13,896 nucleotides of DNA from positions 1 through 13,896 of the forward strand of contig JWZX01001229.1 of NCBI GenBank assembly GCA_001275005.1, in the 5' to 3' direction. This document shows positions 6,115 to 13,896 of this stretch, in pieces. Each line of letters starts with the position of its first letter. The first letter of the stretch is position 1. Origin of the DNA: Chrysochromulina tobinii (lineage: Eukaryota > Haptophyta > Prymnesiales > Chrysochromulinaceae). The notes under the pieces are model-generated. The model searched no databases. It saw nothing but the letters and a program-made list of their open reading frames with translations, and was not told the DNA's origin. A program made the position numbers and the translations under genes.

Positions 6115-9028
6115 TCACCCGACCGCACCGCCGGCAAGCGAAGCGACCGTGCATGCGCCTGCGCTGGTGTCGAAGCTGAGCCCGTGGAAGGTCGGCACGC
6201 AGCCGGCTGAGATCTCAAAGTGCGGCTGCAGCTTCTCCCAGAGCTTCTTTTTTGGCGGGAGCACGTCGAGTGGCTCGCCGCTGACGCCCGCAAAGGCAAT
6301 GCGCTCGCCCACCGCCGCACCGGCCGGCGGGTCGATGATCTCGATCTTGCTACATGGCTCGTCGCGGGCCTTGCCGCAGAGCACCATCGCCTGCGACTCT
6401 ACGTTCTTGAGCTTCGAAGGCTTCAGGTTGCACAGCACGATGACCTTGCGGTTCCGCATCTGCTCAATGGGCACGTGCTTGACGAGCCCGGACACGACTG
6501 TCCGCGGCGCGCCCTCGCCCAGGTCGATCTGCTCCACGTACAAGCCATCCGCCTCAGGGTGGCGCTCCACAGCCACGATCAGGCCGACGCGGATATCCAA
6601 GATGGCCACGCTCGTGCCGTCCACGATCCCAACGCCGCCACCTGCTGCAGCCTCCTCCGCAGCCTTCTCGGCGGCCGCGGCGGCGGCTTGCTTCTTGGCC
6701 GAGGCTGCCTTTTTCTTCTTCTCCTCCTCCGCTGCAGCCGCCTGCGCAGCGAGCGCACTCAGTGGCACTCAGTGGCACTCAGTGGCACTCAGTAGCACTC
6801 AGTGGCACTCAGTGGCACTCAGTGGCATCAGTGACACTCGCCTGCGCCGCGAGCGCCTCCGCGGTGTCGACCTTGGCGTACATGATGTCGCCGACGCTCG
6901 TGAGCGTGCCGGGCTGCAGGTTGGTCAGGGTCGAGCGCAGCTGGCAGATGGGCAGCGGAGGGGTGCCGAGCATCGTGAAGACACGGCCGACGCCGTCGGT
7001 TAGGAAGGGCGCCAGGAAGTGGCACGCGACGTAGATGGCCTCGAGGGTGGTCCGCAGGATCACGAGCCGCTTGTGCGGGTCGTCCTTGATCTTCCAGGGC
7101 TCCTTGTCGGTCAGGAACTTGTTGACCGTACTGAGCGCGCTCGTGGCGAGGCTGGCGGCAACGTCAATCTGGTAATTCTTGTACGCGGCCTCGGTGGCGG
7201 TGCGCAGCTTGTCGACGTCGAGGTCGATCTCGCACGGCAGCTGGGAGGGGATCTTGCCATCCGTGTAGCTCTTGCACAGGTTGAGCGAGCGGTTGACGAG
7301 GTTGCCAAACGTGTCCGCGAGCTCGGCGTTGTGACGCAGCGCGAGCGCGGTCTCGTTGAAGGTGACGTCGCCGCCAAAGGTGCACTCGCGCATCAGGAAG
7401 AATCGGAACGAGTCCACAGGAAAGCGAGCGAGCACGTCGTACGGATCGACCACGTTGCCGTACGACTTGGACATCTTGCGCCCATCGGGGCCGTGGACGA
7501 AGCCGTGCGCGAGCACCGTCTTGGGCAGCGGCACCCCCGCGCACATGAGCAGCGCGGGCCAGATCACGCAGTGGAACCAGATGATGTCCTTGCCGATCAG
7601 GTGGCAGGAGGCCGGCCAAAAGTGCGCGAGTGGCGACGATCTTGAAGGATCAGGTGCGGTGGGGTCGTACCCGATGGCCGTGATGTAATTCGAGAGCGCG
7701 TCGAACCACACGTACATGACGTGGCCGGGGATGTCGCCCGGGACCGAGATGCCCCAATCGAAGGTGGTGCGCGAGACGGAGAGGTCCTTCAACGGCACCG
7801 CGAGCCTCTCGAGCACCTCGTTGCGCCGCGCCTCGGGCACGATGAAGTCCGCATGGGTCTGGATGTGCTCGATGAGCTTCTGCTGGTACTCGGACAGCTT
7901 GAAGAAGTAGGAGGGCTCCTCCATCTTCTTGAGCGGCACGCCGCTGCTCGGGTCCTTGTAGTCGTTGGCGAGCGCGTCGCTGTCGGTGACGAAGGTCTCC
8001 TCGCGCACGTTGTACCATCCCACGTACATGCCCAGGTACACGCCGCCCTGCTGCTCGCACTTGGCCCACAGCTTGCGCGCGATCGTCTTGTGCGCGTCCG
8101 AGGTCGTGCGCACGTACCCGTCGTACCGGCAGTTGAGCGCGTGGTCGAGCTCCTGGAACTGCGCCACGTGCTTGTTGCACAGCTCGATGGGCTGAAGCCC
8201 CTGGGCCGCCGCCGTGTCCGCAATCTTCTGGCCGTGCTCATCCGCGCCCGTGAGGAAGAAGACCTCGCGCCCATACGCGCGATGGTACCGCGCGATCACA
8301 TCGGCCGCGATCGCCTCGTACGCGTGACCCATGTGCGGCGGCCCATTGGCGTAGTTGATCGCCGTCGAGATGAAGTAGGAGCCGCATTCGGGTTTGGGCG
8401 GGAGCGGCGGGAGCGTCGCACTCTCTGCTGGCAGCGCCCCCCCCGCCGCTGACGGGGCGGCCGGTCGCGGCGGGGGCGGGGTCGCGAGTGAGGTAGCCGA
8501 CGCGCTCAGGTCGCTCGCCTCAAACCAGAGGTCACGAAGGCGTGCGACGTCTGCGTCGTCCTTCGCGAGCTCGATCAGCGGATCGGCGGTCACTTTGACC
8601 ACGCTCAGGTCGCCGCGGATGCTGCCGGGCAGAGCTCGCGCCGGATCATCATCGCCGACGAGGGTGCGCACCGTGCTGAGGGCGTTCGGCCCTTTCCACA
8701 GCGTCACGATCACGGGCCCAGGGGCAAGCACGGAGACGAGCTCAACAAGCTCCGATTTCGGCACGGAGCCATAGTGGTTCTTGGAGAGGTCCGCACCCGG
8801 CTTAAGCATACGCATGGCGCACAGCGTGAGGCCACGGCGCTCAAAGCGCAGGCATATCTCCGAAACGAGCGAGCCTTTGATTACCGCGGGCCGAAGCAGC
8901 ACGAAGGCGATTGAGTCGCTGCAGCTGCCGCCGGTGGAGGCAAGAGCACGCGCCGGACGAGCCTGAAGCGGGTTGAGCTCCGCGAGCTTTGCGAAGGCGT
9001 TCGTCGGGCCGACTTGTGGACCGTCCAT
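6115..9028 (-). CDS. Methionyl-tRNA synthetase with NDPK-like N-domain and EMAPII tail
   Basis: Charges tRNA-Met with methionine using ATP (class I synthetase); gene often called MARS/MetRS. Reading: complement of 6842..9028 joined to 6115..6741, 937 residues. Residues 39-169 match a nucleoside diphosphate kinase fold (HY at 85-86, W111, PGSIRGD 134-140), but the catalytic NxxHGSD motif is absent. A Pro/Ala linker follows. The catalytic core has HMGH (232-235, the HIGH motif) and KMSKS (518-522). The connective peptide (YVGWYNVREE region) has no CxxC knuckles, as in bacterial/organellar-type enzymes. Exon 2 carries an Ala/Lys/Glu-rich helix and an EMAPII/AIMP1-type tRNA-binding domain (about 774-930, with HPEADGLYVE and VVSGLV). 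The ATG at 9028 is the first in frame; the frame stays open for about 36 codons upstream without an ATG, so an upstream exon is possible. The start is therefore less certain than the rest. Confidence 0.93.
6742..6841 (-). other. MetRS intron (100 nt, GC-AG)
   Basis: On the minus strand the donor is GCGCAG|GCGAGT and the acceptor is GCTGCGCAG|GCGGCT, a GC-AG intron in phase 0. Retained, the frame hits TGA at 6809-6811. Removed, the anticodon-binding end of the core runs straight into the Ala/Lys helix and EMAPII domain. An 18-nt sequence recurs at both borders (6839-6856 and 6739-6756, one mismatch, exactly 100 nt apart). Apart from that copy the intron is a decamer array. Confidence 0.78.
6757..6838. 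repeat. 10-bp tandem array inside the MetRS intron
   Basis: AGTGGCACTC (plus strand) repeats about eight times, with one AGTAGCACTC variant and a degenerate copy at the donor end. Read on the gene strand each unit is CACTGAGTGC, in which CACT-G-AGTG is an interrupted palindrome and ACTGA resembles a branch site. A unit length of 10 is not a multiple of three, which fits its place in an intron. Confidence 0.9.
8522..8914 (-). other. NDPK-like domain of MetRS, active site lost
   Basis: This is MetRS residues 39-169. It follows the nucleoside diphosphate kinase fold: an F-V-L-L-R-P opening where kinases have I-K-P-D, KGSLVSEI, KNHY, PGPVIVTLWKGPNA, VR (121), and PGSIRGD. The Lys of the opening motif is Arg46 and the next Asp is Ala48. 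The nucleotide-site Thr of the GETNP motif is Asp. The NxxHGSD segment with the phosphorylated His is replaced by ADPLIELA. Kinase activity is therefore not expected; a binding or scaffold role is inferred. Confidence 0.82.
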
Positions 9029-9232
9029 CTGAGGTGCCTTGACTCTCACGACAGCTTCGTCGCCGAGAGAGAGCGAGACGAGGACCACGGGGGCGCAAAT
9101 TGTGTCGCGTGAATGGAGCTGTTCACAGTCAGTGATTCAGCCTCAGTTGAACACAACCGTATCAAAGGACGGCTCCGCTCGTTTGATGCAAAGCACATAT
9201 CCGAAAGCGCGCGCAGGCTAAGCCTAAGACCC
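9029..9232 (-). promoter_or_regulatory. Short CCP6-MetRS intergenic spacer
   Basis: Only 204 nt separate the CCP6-like stop codon from the MetRS ATG, so this holds the 3' UTR of one and the promoter and 5' UTR of the other. On the minus strand a pyrimidine-rich CTCGCTCTCTCTCGG run (about 9060-9075) could mark a transcription start. AAGGCACCTCAG directly before the ATG also resembles a 3' splice site, so an upstream MetRS exon is possible. No TATA box is evident. Confidence 0.35.
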
Positions 9233-11200
9233 CTAAGCGTTTGACAGACGAGACGCGCATCGGACCGAGCTGTACGCACTGCCGGTGCCGCCGACTCGAC
9301 CGGCGCCCACCCACGCGGACCCACCCCGCACCATCGGCGCGCTGTGAGTCCCGCCCGCCATCGGCCGCGCCGCCCGCGCCGGGAAGTAGGCGGCGCGAGT
9401 GGCGCTGCCGACGCCAGCGCTGCCGACGCCCGCGCTCGCCGTCGTGCTGGCTGAGGCGGCAAAGGCGGAGGCGGCAAAGGCGGAGGTGGCGGCCGTGCCA
9501 TGAACCGTGGGAGCGGCCGTGGTGGCGGCTGCCTCGGCCGGGGCCGTGGTGGCCGCGCCACTTAGGGCCGTGGTGGCGGTGGCGGCGATCGCGGCCGAGC
9601 TGGCGTCGTGTTGGGCGGCGGCGTGGCCTCCAAGAGCTGGCGCGCCCAACACGACGCCCTTGGCCGTGCAGTAGCATTCATGCAGCGCGAGCCCGATGGC
9701 ATGGCCCATCTGCGTGTACGAGGCGGGCTGGTACGCCTCGCCGCGCACATTGCCCTGCGCCGCACAGAACATAGAGACCTCGAGCGTGTAGCAGTGCACG
9801 CCCGGGAGCATCTCGGAGAGGGCCCGGCGGCCCGTGCCCGCCTTGGACTCGTCGCGGTCGAACTTGCAGCCCGCGGACGAGAAGTCTTTGGCTTGGTTCG
9901 CTAGGCATCGAGGAAAGGCGGTGACGGAGTCCATTTCGCGAAGGTCCTCGGGCAAGTTGGCGAAGATGAAGCCATTCATGCACGTCGAGTGCGCGTGCAT
10001 GTCGAGGATCATCTCGAGCGCGGCCGCGGGTGTGCCGCCGCGCGCGGCCGCGTGGGCCGCGTGCGCCGTGTACTGCCGAGCGAGCTCTCGCACCGCGTGG
10101 ATGGTGGGCGCCATGCCGGGCATCGACGCGTGCCAGAGCCGGTTGAGGTCAAGACCGCACGAGTTGCATCGGTAATTGCCGAGGAAGACGCCGTCAGGGT
10201 TGAGCATCGGGACCACCTTGAGGATCACGTGCTCGCGGAGCTCACGCGCGCGAGCGTGCTCCGACGTCAGGAAGAGGATCAGCCCGTGCATCATGAACGA
10301 GGCAGGCGACTCACCAGGGTGCACACGCGCGCTCACTAAGACGACGCGGCGCGGCGCGACAGGCCCGGTGCCCGGCGGCGCGCCCTCGGGCGCAGGTGGA
10401 GACCCCACCGCGTGGCCCGCACGGATGGCCGCATCGAGCGCCAGGTTGGCGGGCGACGAGATCGTGAGCAGGTCGAGCCGTCGCTCTTGGATGGAGCGGC
10501 ACAGCAGCTCGCGATGCAGGCAAGGGAGGGCCTTGTGCTCGAGCGCGAGCAAGAAGCGCTGCAGGTACGAGTACGTGTACGGGAAGCAGTAGGCAAAGTA
10601 GTACGTCTCGTCCGCGCGCTCGAAGCAAAACGGGAACGAGAGGACGTAGTCCTTGTTGTGGCGCGGCGAGCGGTAGTAGAAGACGGACTGCGGAGGCATG
10701 CGCTCCCAGTACGGGCGCGCCGACGTGCACACGACGGGCGCCATGCCGTCGCGGAAGAGCGACTTGGTCTTCGAGTACCCGAGGATGTTGAAGACCACCT
10801 TCTGGCCCGCGCGCGCCCCCTTGACGCTGAAGTAGAACCACACGCGGTGGCGTGAGTTGAGCGTGTCGGGCCGAATCTGCAGGTCGTACTCGCATGGCTG
10901 CAACGAGACGAGCTTCGCCGAGGCGAGATTGGCACTTTCGAAGCTCGTGCCATCGAACTCGAGCTCGGGTGGCCCAGCGGCAGAGGCCGACGAGGACGCT
11001 GCAGCCGCAGCCGCCACCTGCTGAGGCTGCGTTTCTGGCTTCGGCGGTGGAGGTGCTAGCTGCGGCGGCGCGTCCTGCTTTGCGGACGCCACGAATGCGG
11101 GGCCTTGCTGGTCCGGATCAGAGCTGCGCAAAAAGGATTTTGCGCGCCGTCCGGCGGTCGCTTGCAAGGAGGCCCTATTCCAGCCAAGGGCGAGTTCCAT
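9233..11200 (-). CDS. AGBL4: Cytosolic carboxypeptidase, CCP6/AGBL4-like tubulin deglutamylase
   Basis: M14B zinc carboxypeptidase of 655 residues; the family trims glutamates from polyglutamylated tubulin and other proteins in the cytoplasm and cilium. An N-terminal beta domain starts at about residue 81 (EYDLQIRPDT, GYSKTKSLFRDGMAPV). The peptidase part has HPGE (zinc ligands His294 and Glu297), LNPDGVFLGNYRC with DLNR (substrate Arg354), DMHAHS (third zinc ligand, His402), KAGTGRR and YTLEVSMF (catalytic Glu474). The FLGNYRC and DMHAHSTCMNGF wording fits CCP6 better than CCP1/4 or CCP5. All catalytic residues are present, so it should be active. Mammalian CCP6 is near 500 residues; the excess is a Pro/Gln/Ala-rich N-terminus and an Ala/Thr/Gly-rich tail (about 515-655) of low complexity. 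The ATG at 11200 (MELALGWN) is the first in frame. No intron is needed. The subfamily label is the least certain part. Confidence 0.93.
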   Translation of the reverse strand: MELALGWNRASLQATAGRRAKSFLRSSDPDQQGPAFVASAKQDAPPQLAPPPPKPETQPQQVAAAAAASSSASAAGPPELEFDGTSFESANLASAKLVSLQPCEYDLQIRPDTLNSRHRVWFYFSVKGARAGQKVVFNILGYSKTKSLFRDGMAPVVCTSARPYWERMPPQSVFYYRSPRHNKDYVLSFPFCFERADETYYFAYCFPYTYSYLQRFLLALEHKALPCLHRELLCRSIQERRLDLLTISSPANLALDAAIRAGHAVGSPPAPEGAPPGTGPVAPRRVVLVSARVHPGESPASFMMHGLILFLTSEHARARELREHVILKVVPMLNPDGVFLGNYRCNSCGLDLNRLWHASMPGMAPTIHAVRELARQYTAHAAHAAARGGTPAAALEMILDMHAHSTCMNGFIFANLPEDLREMDSVTAFPRCLANQAKDFSSAGCKFDRDESKAGTGRRALSEMLPGVHCYTLEVSMFCAAQGNVRGEAYQPASYTQMGHAIGLALHECYCTAKGVVLGAPALGGHAAAQHDASSAAIAATATTALSGAATTAPAEAAATTAAPTVHGTAATSAFAASAFAASASTTASAGVGSAGVGSATRAAYFPARAARPMAGGTHSAPMVRGGSAWVGAGRVGGTGSAYSSVRCASRLSNA

Positions 11201-11441
11201 GCCCCCAGGTTCTTCGCGAACGCGAAAATAGCGTTTCGAGTCCACTCGCAAAAAGTGTGCAAGACGGCGCTTTAGTCTTCTTCGACTTTAAACACGAAAA
11301 TACCTGATGCAATTCCACGTCCATCGTGGTACATGTAATAGCCCCCTTCCGTATCGCGCACGCGTCGGCCTATTTAATAAGCTCAGGCCGAAGTACAAAG
11401 AGGGGGTAAACTAAGCCCGTCAGCATCGAGCAGTCGGCACC
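11201..11441 (-). promoter_or_regulatory. Formin-CCP6 intergenic spacer with AT-rich island
   Basis: This 241-nt spacer holds the formin 3' end and the CCP6 promoter. An AT-rich TATTTAATAA (11371-11380) stands out in GC-rich DNA, about 170-180 nt upstream of the CCP6 ATG; on the minus strand it reads TTATTAAATA, a TATA-like site. It sits in the loop of a 6-bp inverted repeat, TCGGCC (11365-11370) with GGCCGA (11386-11391). A small CCACG-N5-CGTGG hairpin lies at 11315-11329. Either a promoter role or a 3'-processing role is possible. Confidence 0.35.
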
Positions 11442-12383
11442 TCAGAAATAGTCATCGTCGGCCCCGTACTCGCGAAAGCTATCGCCTGCCTGGTGCTCCG
11501 AGGCCGCTGCCCCACCCCCAGCGGCCGCGGGCGAGGCGGCCGACGCAGGAGGCGACGCGGCACCAGGCGAGCCCTTACTACCAAAGGGCCAGAAGCCGGC
11601 TTTGGACTTCGACTTGTCGCCAGTGGCCTTGCGATTGGCGGGGCCCCGCGGGCGCTGCAGCAAGGCTGTGGGCACCGCGTCGGGCACGTCCCCCATCGAG
11701 CTAGTGCGGCCACTCGTGACAGGCGGCGGGCCAGCATGTCCGCCGGTGGGCGAGCGACCATCCACGGCCTCGACGCCCACCTCGGCGCCCGCGCCCACCT
11801 CGGCGCCCGCGCCCGCGCTAAAAGAGGGGTGCCGAGTGACCGCCCCCTCCTGCAGCTCAGTCAGCATCACGAGCTCCTCGTGGGACAGACCAATTGGCGC
11901 ATTGCTGTGAAGAGGGGTGTGAAGACCAATTGGCCCTCGCTCATGAGCAGAGGCCCCAAGCTCCGTTGCCGGCGGCGGCAGTGCTGACCCCACCCCTGTG
12001 AATTCACACCTCGGCAGTGCTGACCCCACCCGAGCGCCGCCGCTGCCGCCGCCGCCCCCCACGGCGCCCGCCGTGGGGGTGCTGCCGAACGCAAGCGCCG
12101 CCAGCAGCGTCTCTTCGTCGATGTAATCTTCCCGAGGCTGCGCTGGGGTCGCCGGGGTCGGTGTGAAGAGGGCTGCCGTCGCCAACGCCGCAGCCGCGGC
12201 CTCCGGCACCGGGGTCGACGCCGGCTGCGGCGTGCGCGGTTTACGCTGCTCTGCATGCAACTTGCGCAGCGACGCGGCGAGACCCTCCTGCCGCTTGTTG
12301 TCGCGCTCTGCCTTCTCGATCGCGGCCAGAAAGTTGGCCAACTCGACAAGGAGTTGTCGCGCCGTTCCGGCATCCACAGGTCC

Positions 12384-12429
<46 letters not shown>

Positions 12430-13896
12430 GTCACAGCACCATCGCCAAACGCTTTGAGCAGCTTGCGAAGCTCCGTCTCGCTGCGCTGCACGGCCGCCTC
12501 GACAGCGATCACGAGCTCCTTGGCCTCACGCACAGACGCATGGAGCACCGCACACACGCGCCGGCAAAAGTACGCGGCCACTTCGGGCGCAGCAGCCTGG
12601 TAGTTCTCCCACTCCGAGGGCGGTGGCTCCGCAGCCCACGCGCCAAACTCATTCGTCTCCTTGGCGAGCTGGGCGAGCGCGCCCGGCTCTCGCGAGCCAT
12701 TGGCGACGCCCTCGCCATCGCTCTCAGCATGGGCGTCGCCGTCGGCCTCGACGGCCACCACCGCCACCCCGGTGGCCGCATTCTTGGCACGCCTCTGAGC
12801 TTCCTCGGCGGCGCGGATGACCTCGAGCTCGAGCTCGGTCATCTCCGTGCGCAGCCTGGCCGCCTCCTTGTACACCTCGCCGAGGTCGAGCGCCGCCGCC
12901 TCGGGCAGCCGCTTCAGCTCCATCCGCAGCGCGGCCGCATTCGCGCCCAGCTCAGCGCACTGCTCGGCCACGTAGTGCATCAAGGTGACCTCACCGCCCT
13001 TGGTGCTCTTGACGGTCATGAGCACCGACAAGACCTCGAGTCCGAAGGCGCTCGCCTCGCCGCGCGCGGTACCCTCGTTCATCGCGTTACCCACCGCGAG
13101 GACGACCCCGAGTGCCCTCTGCATCGCCGACGAGGTGCGCGCCTGCGACGCGCCCGCGACGGCATACTCGAGCTGCCGCTGCAGCGTGCGCGCCAACGGC
13201 CCGATGGCCTTCGCCGTCATGTAAGCACTCAGCCGGGGGCCGACGCGCGGCAGCGCCATCATCCGATGCAGAAACTCGTCCGCCTCGGCGAGCAATGGGC
13301 GCTCGGGCCGCGGCACCTCGGGCGAGATCAGGGCGAGATGAGCGCTGATCTGCTCCGACTCCTCCTCGGTCGGGAGGCAGCTGATGAGCGCAGGCAGGTC
13401 CTCGGCCGAGCCCGACGCGTTGAGCACGCTCGCATCGAGCGTGACGATGGCCAGGTGCATGCGCACGGGCTCGCGCGCGCCGCGGAAGCGGGAGAGGGTG
13501 ATCTGGATGTGCTGGGAGCGTCTCATCCCGAGGATCGAGGGCACGCTCTCCTGCTTGAGAGGCGTGCTGCCCGGCGCCCCTGGGGTACCCTTTGCTTGCG
13601 GCGTACGCTGCGCGACGCTGGCGAGGCTGTGCAGCCGTTGCTGATTCTTGAGCTGCTCGACGCCGAAGAGTGTCAGCATCGTCTCCTGATCCACCGCGTA
13701 CGCCGCCGCCCATCGGCTCGCGCCATCCCACACCGTCGACGCTGCCCCGCTGTCTTGAGGCGCCGATGGGTTCTTGAGGCGCCGCCAGTGCAGCGGCCGC
13801 AACTTGGCGGTGGTGACGCGTTTGGGCTTCGGTGCGCCGGCGAGTCCGGGCAACGGCGGCGGCGGCGGCGGTGCTCCGGGCGGACGCGGTGCGCCT
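11442..13896 (-). CDS. Formin, FH1-FH2 (5' end beyond window)
   Basis: Nucleates and elongates unbranched actin filaments; FH1 feeds profilin-actin and the dimeric FH2 rides the barbed end. 817 residues are visible and the frame runs off the window edge at 13896. It opens in FH1 (GAPPPPPPLPG), then FH2 from about residue 30: KLRPLHWRRL with the lasso Trp (W37), TVWD, IQITLSRFR, ALGVVLAVGNAMNEG (GN 269-270), LMHYVAEQ, and a closing ETELRKLLKAFGD plus helix to about 545. FH2 is longer than the usual 400 or so because of an acidic/Ala insertion (about 372-435) and 14 Gly at 490-503 in the last loop. The C-terminal 270 residues are low complexity and end in GADDDYF; no DAD or PTEN-like domain is seen here. 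Any upstream regulatory domain lies outside the window. A stop-free intron at 11905-12009 is possible. Confidence 0.93.
11887..12031 (-). repeat. Two interleaved 36-nt-offset direct repeats in the formin tail
   Basis: A 20-nt sequence at 11976-11995 recurs at 12012-12031, and an 11-nt AGACCAATTGG (plus strand) at 11887-11897 recurs at 11923-11933. Both pairs are offset by 36 nt, giving 12-residue echoes in the protein (VGSALP...VGSALP and PIGL...PIGL). Each pair straddles one end of a candidate intron (11905-12009). Confidence 0.8.
12387..12428 (-). repeat. (GGC)14 microsatellite coding poly-Gly
   Basis: Fourteen pure GGC codons on the gene strand place poly-Gly in the loop between the FGD motif and the last FH2 helix. 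The pure repeat suggests recent slippage, so length variation between strains is likely. Confidence 0.9.

Noticed and set aside
7019-8452. Several plus-strand frames of 110-243 codons opposite MetRS
   Set aside because: They mirror the strongly biased third positions of the true minus-strand gene and carry no recognisable motif.
9029-9088. GTG-initiated extension of MetRS upstream of 9028
   Set aside because: GTG is not a credible start in a eukaryote and the frame closes at a TGA (9137-9139) with no ATG. An upstream exon remains possible but cannot be seen.

Overview
The window looks like nuclear DNA of a GC-rich single-celled eukaryote, most likely a eukaryotic alga; a haptophyte is my best guess, on overall style only. 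The evidence is: eukaryote-only families (a formin, a cytosolic carboxypeptidase of the CCP6 type, an EMAPII-tailed methionyl-tRNA synthetase), few and short introns (75 and 100 nt, one GT-AG and one GC-AG), strong GC bias at third codon positions, low-complexity acidic, Ala, Gly and Pro tracts, and no operon or Shine-Dalgarno signs.

Layout. Bases 1-483 are the 5' flank of a plus-strand gene and hold a perfect 16-bp inverted repeat around a direct repeat. Bases 484-5043 are best read as one gene in two exons (484-3000 and 3076-5043). It encodes a nuclear-looking protein of about 1,494 residues with seven Cys/His knuckles, a C2HC finger, two Tudor/SH3-like barrels, long acidic tracts and basic stretches. 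Bases 5044-6114 are a convergent intergenic region with minisatellite-like repeats and a patch of different composition. Three minus-strand genes then follow head to tail. Reading right to left: a formin with FH1 and FH2 (13896-11442, its 5' end cut by the window), a CCP6/AGBL4-like tubulin deglutamylase (11200-9233), and a methionyl-tRNA synthetase (9028-6115, two exons).

The most unusual gene is the synthetase. Its N-terminus is a nucleoside-diphosphate-kinase fold that has lost the catalytic His motif. This is followed by a MetRS core with no zinc knuckle and an EMAPII-type tRNA-binding tail. The second theme is intron structure. Both firm introns lie between direct repeats that include the splice sites (13 of 14 nt and 17 of 18 nt). 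The 100-nt intron is otherwise almost entirely a 10-bp tandem array. A third possible intron, in the formin, is also bordered by repeats. This is what introner-like insertion or tandem exon-edge duplication would leave behind.

The formin (actin) and CCP6 (tubulin) are both cytoskeletal, but nothing in the sequence shows that they are co-regulated. The plus-strand gene points to chromatin or nuclear work. No mobile-element proteins, CRISPR, rRNA or tRNA were recognised.
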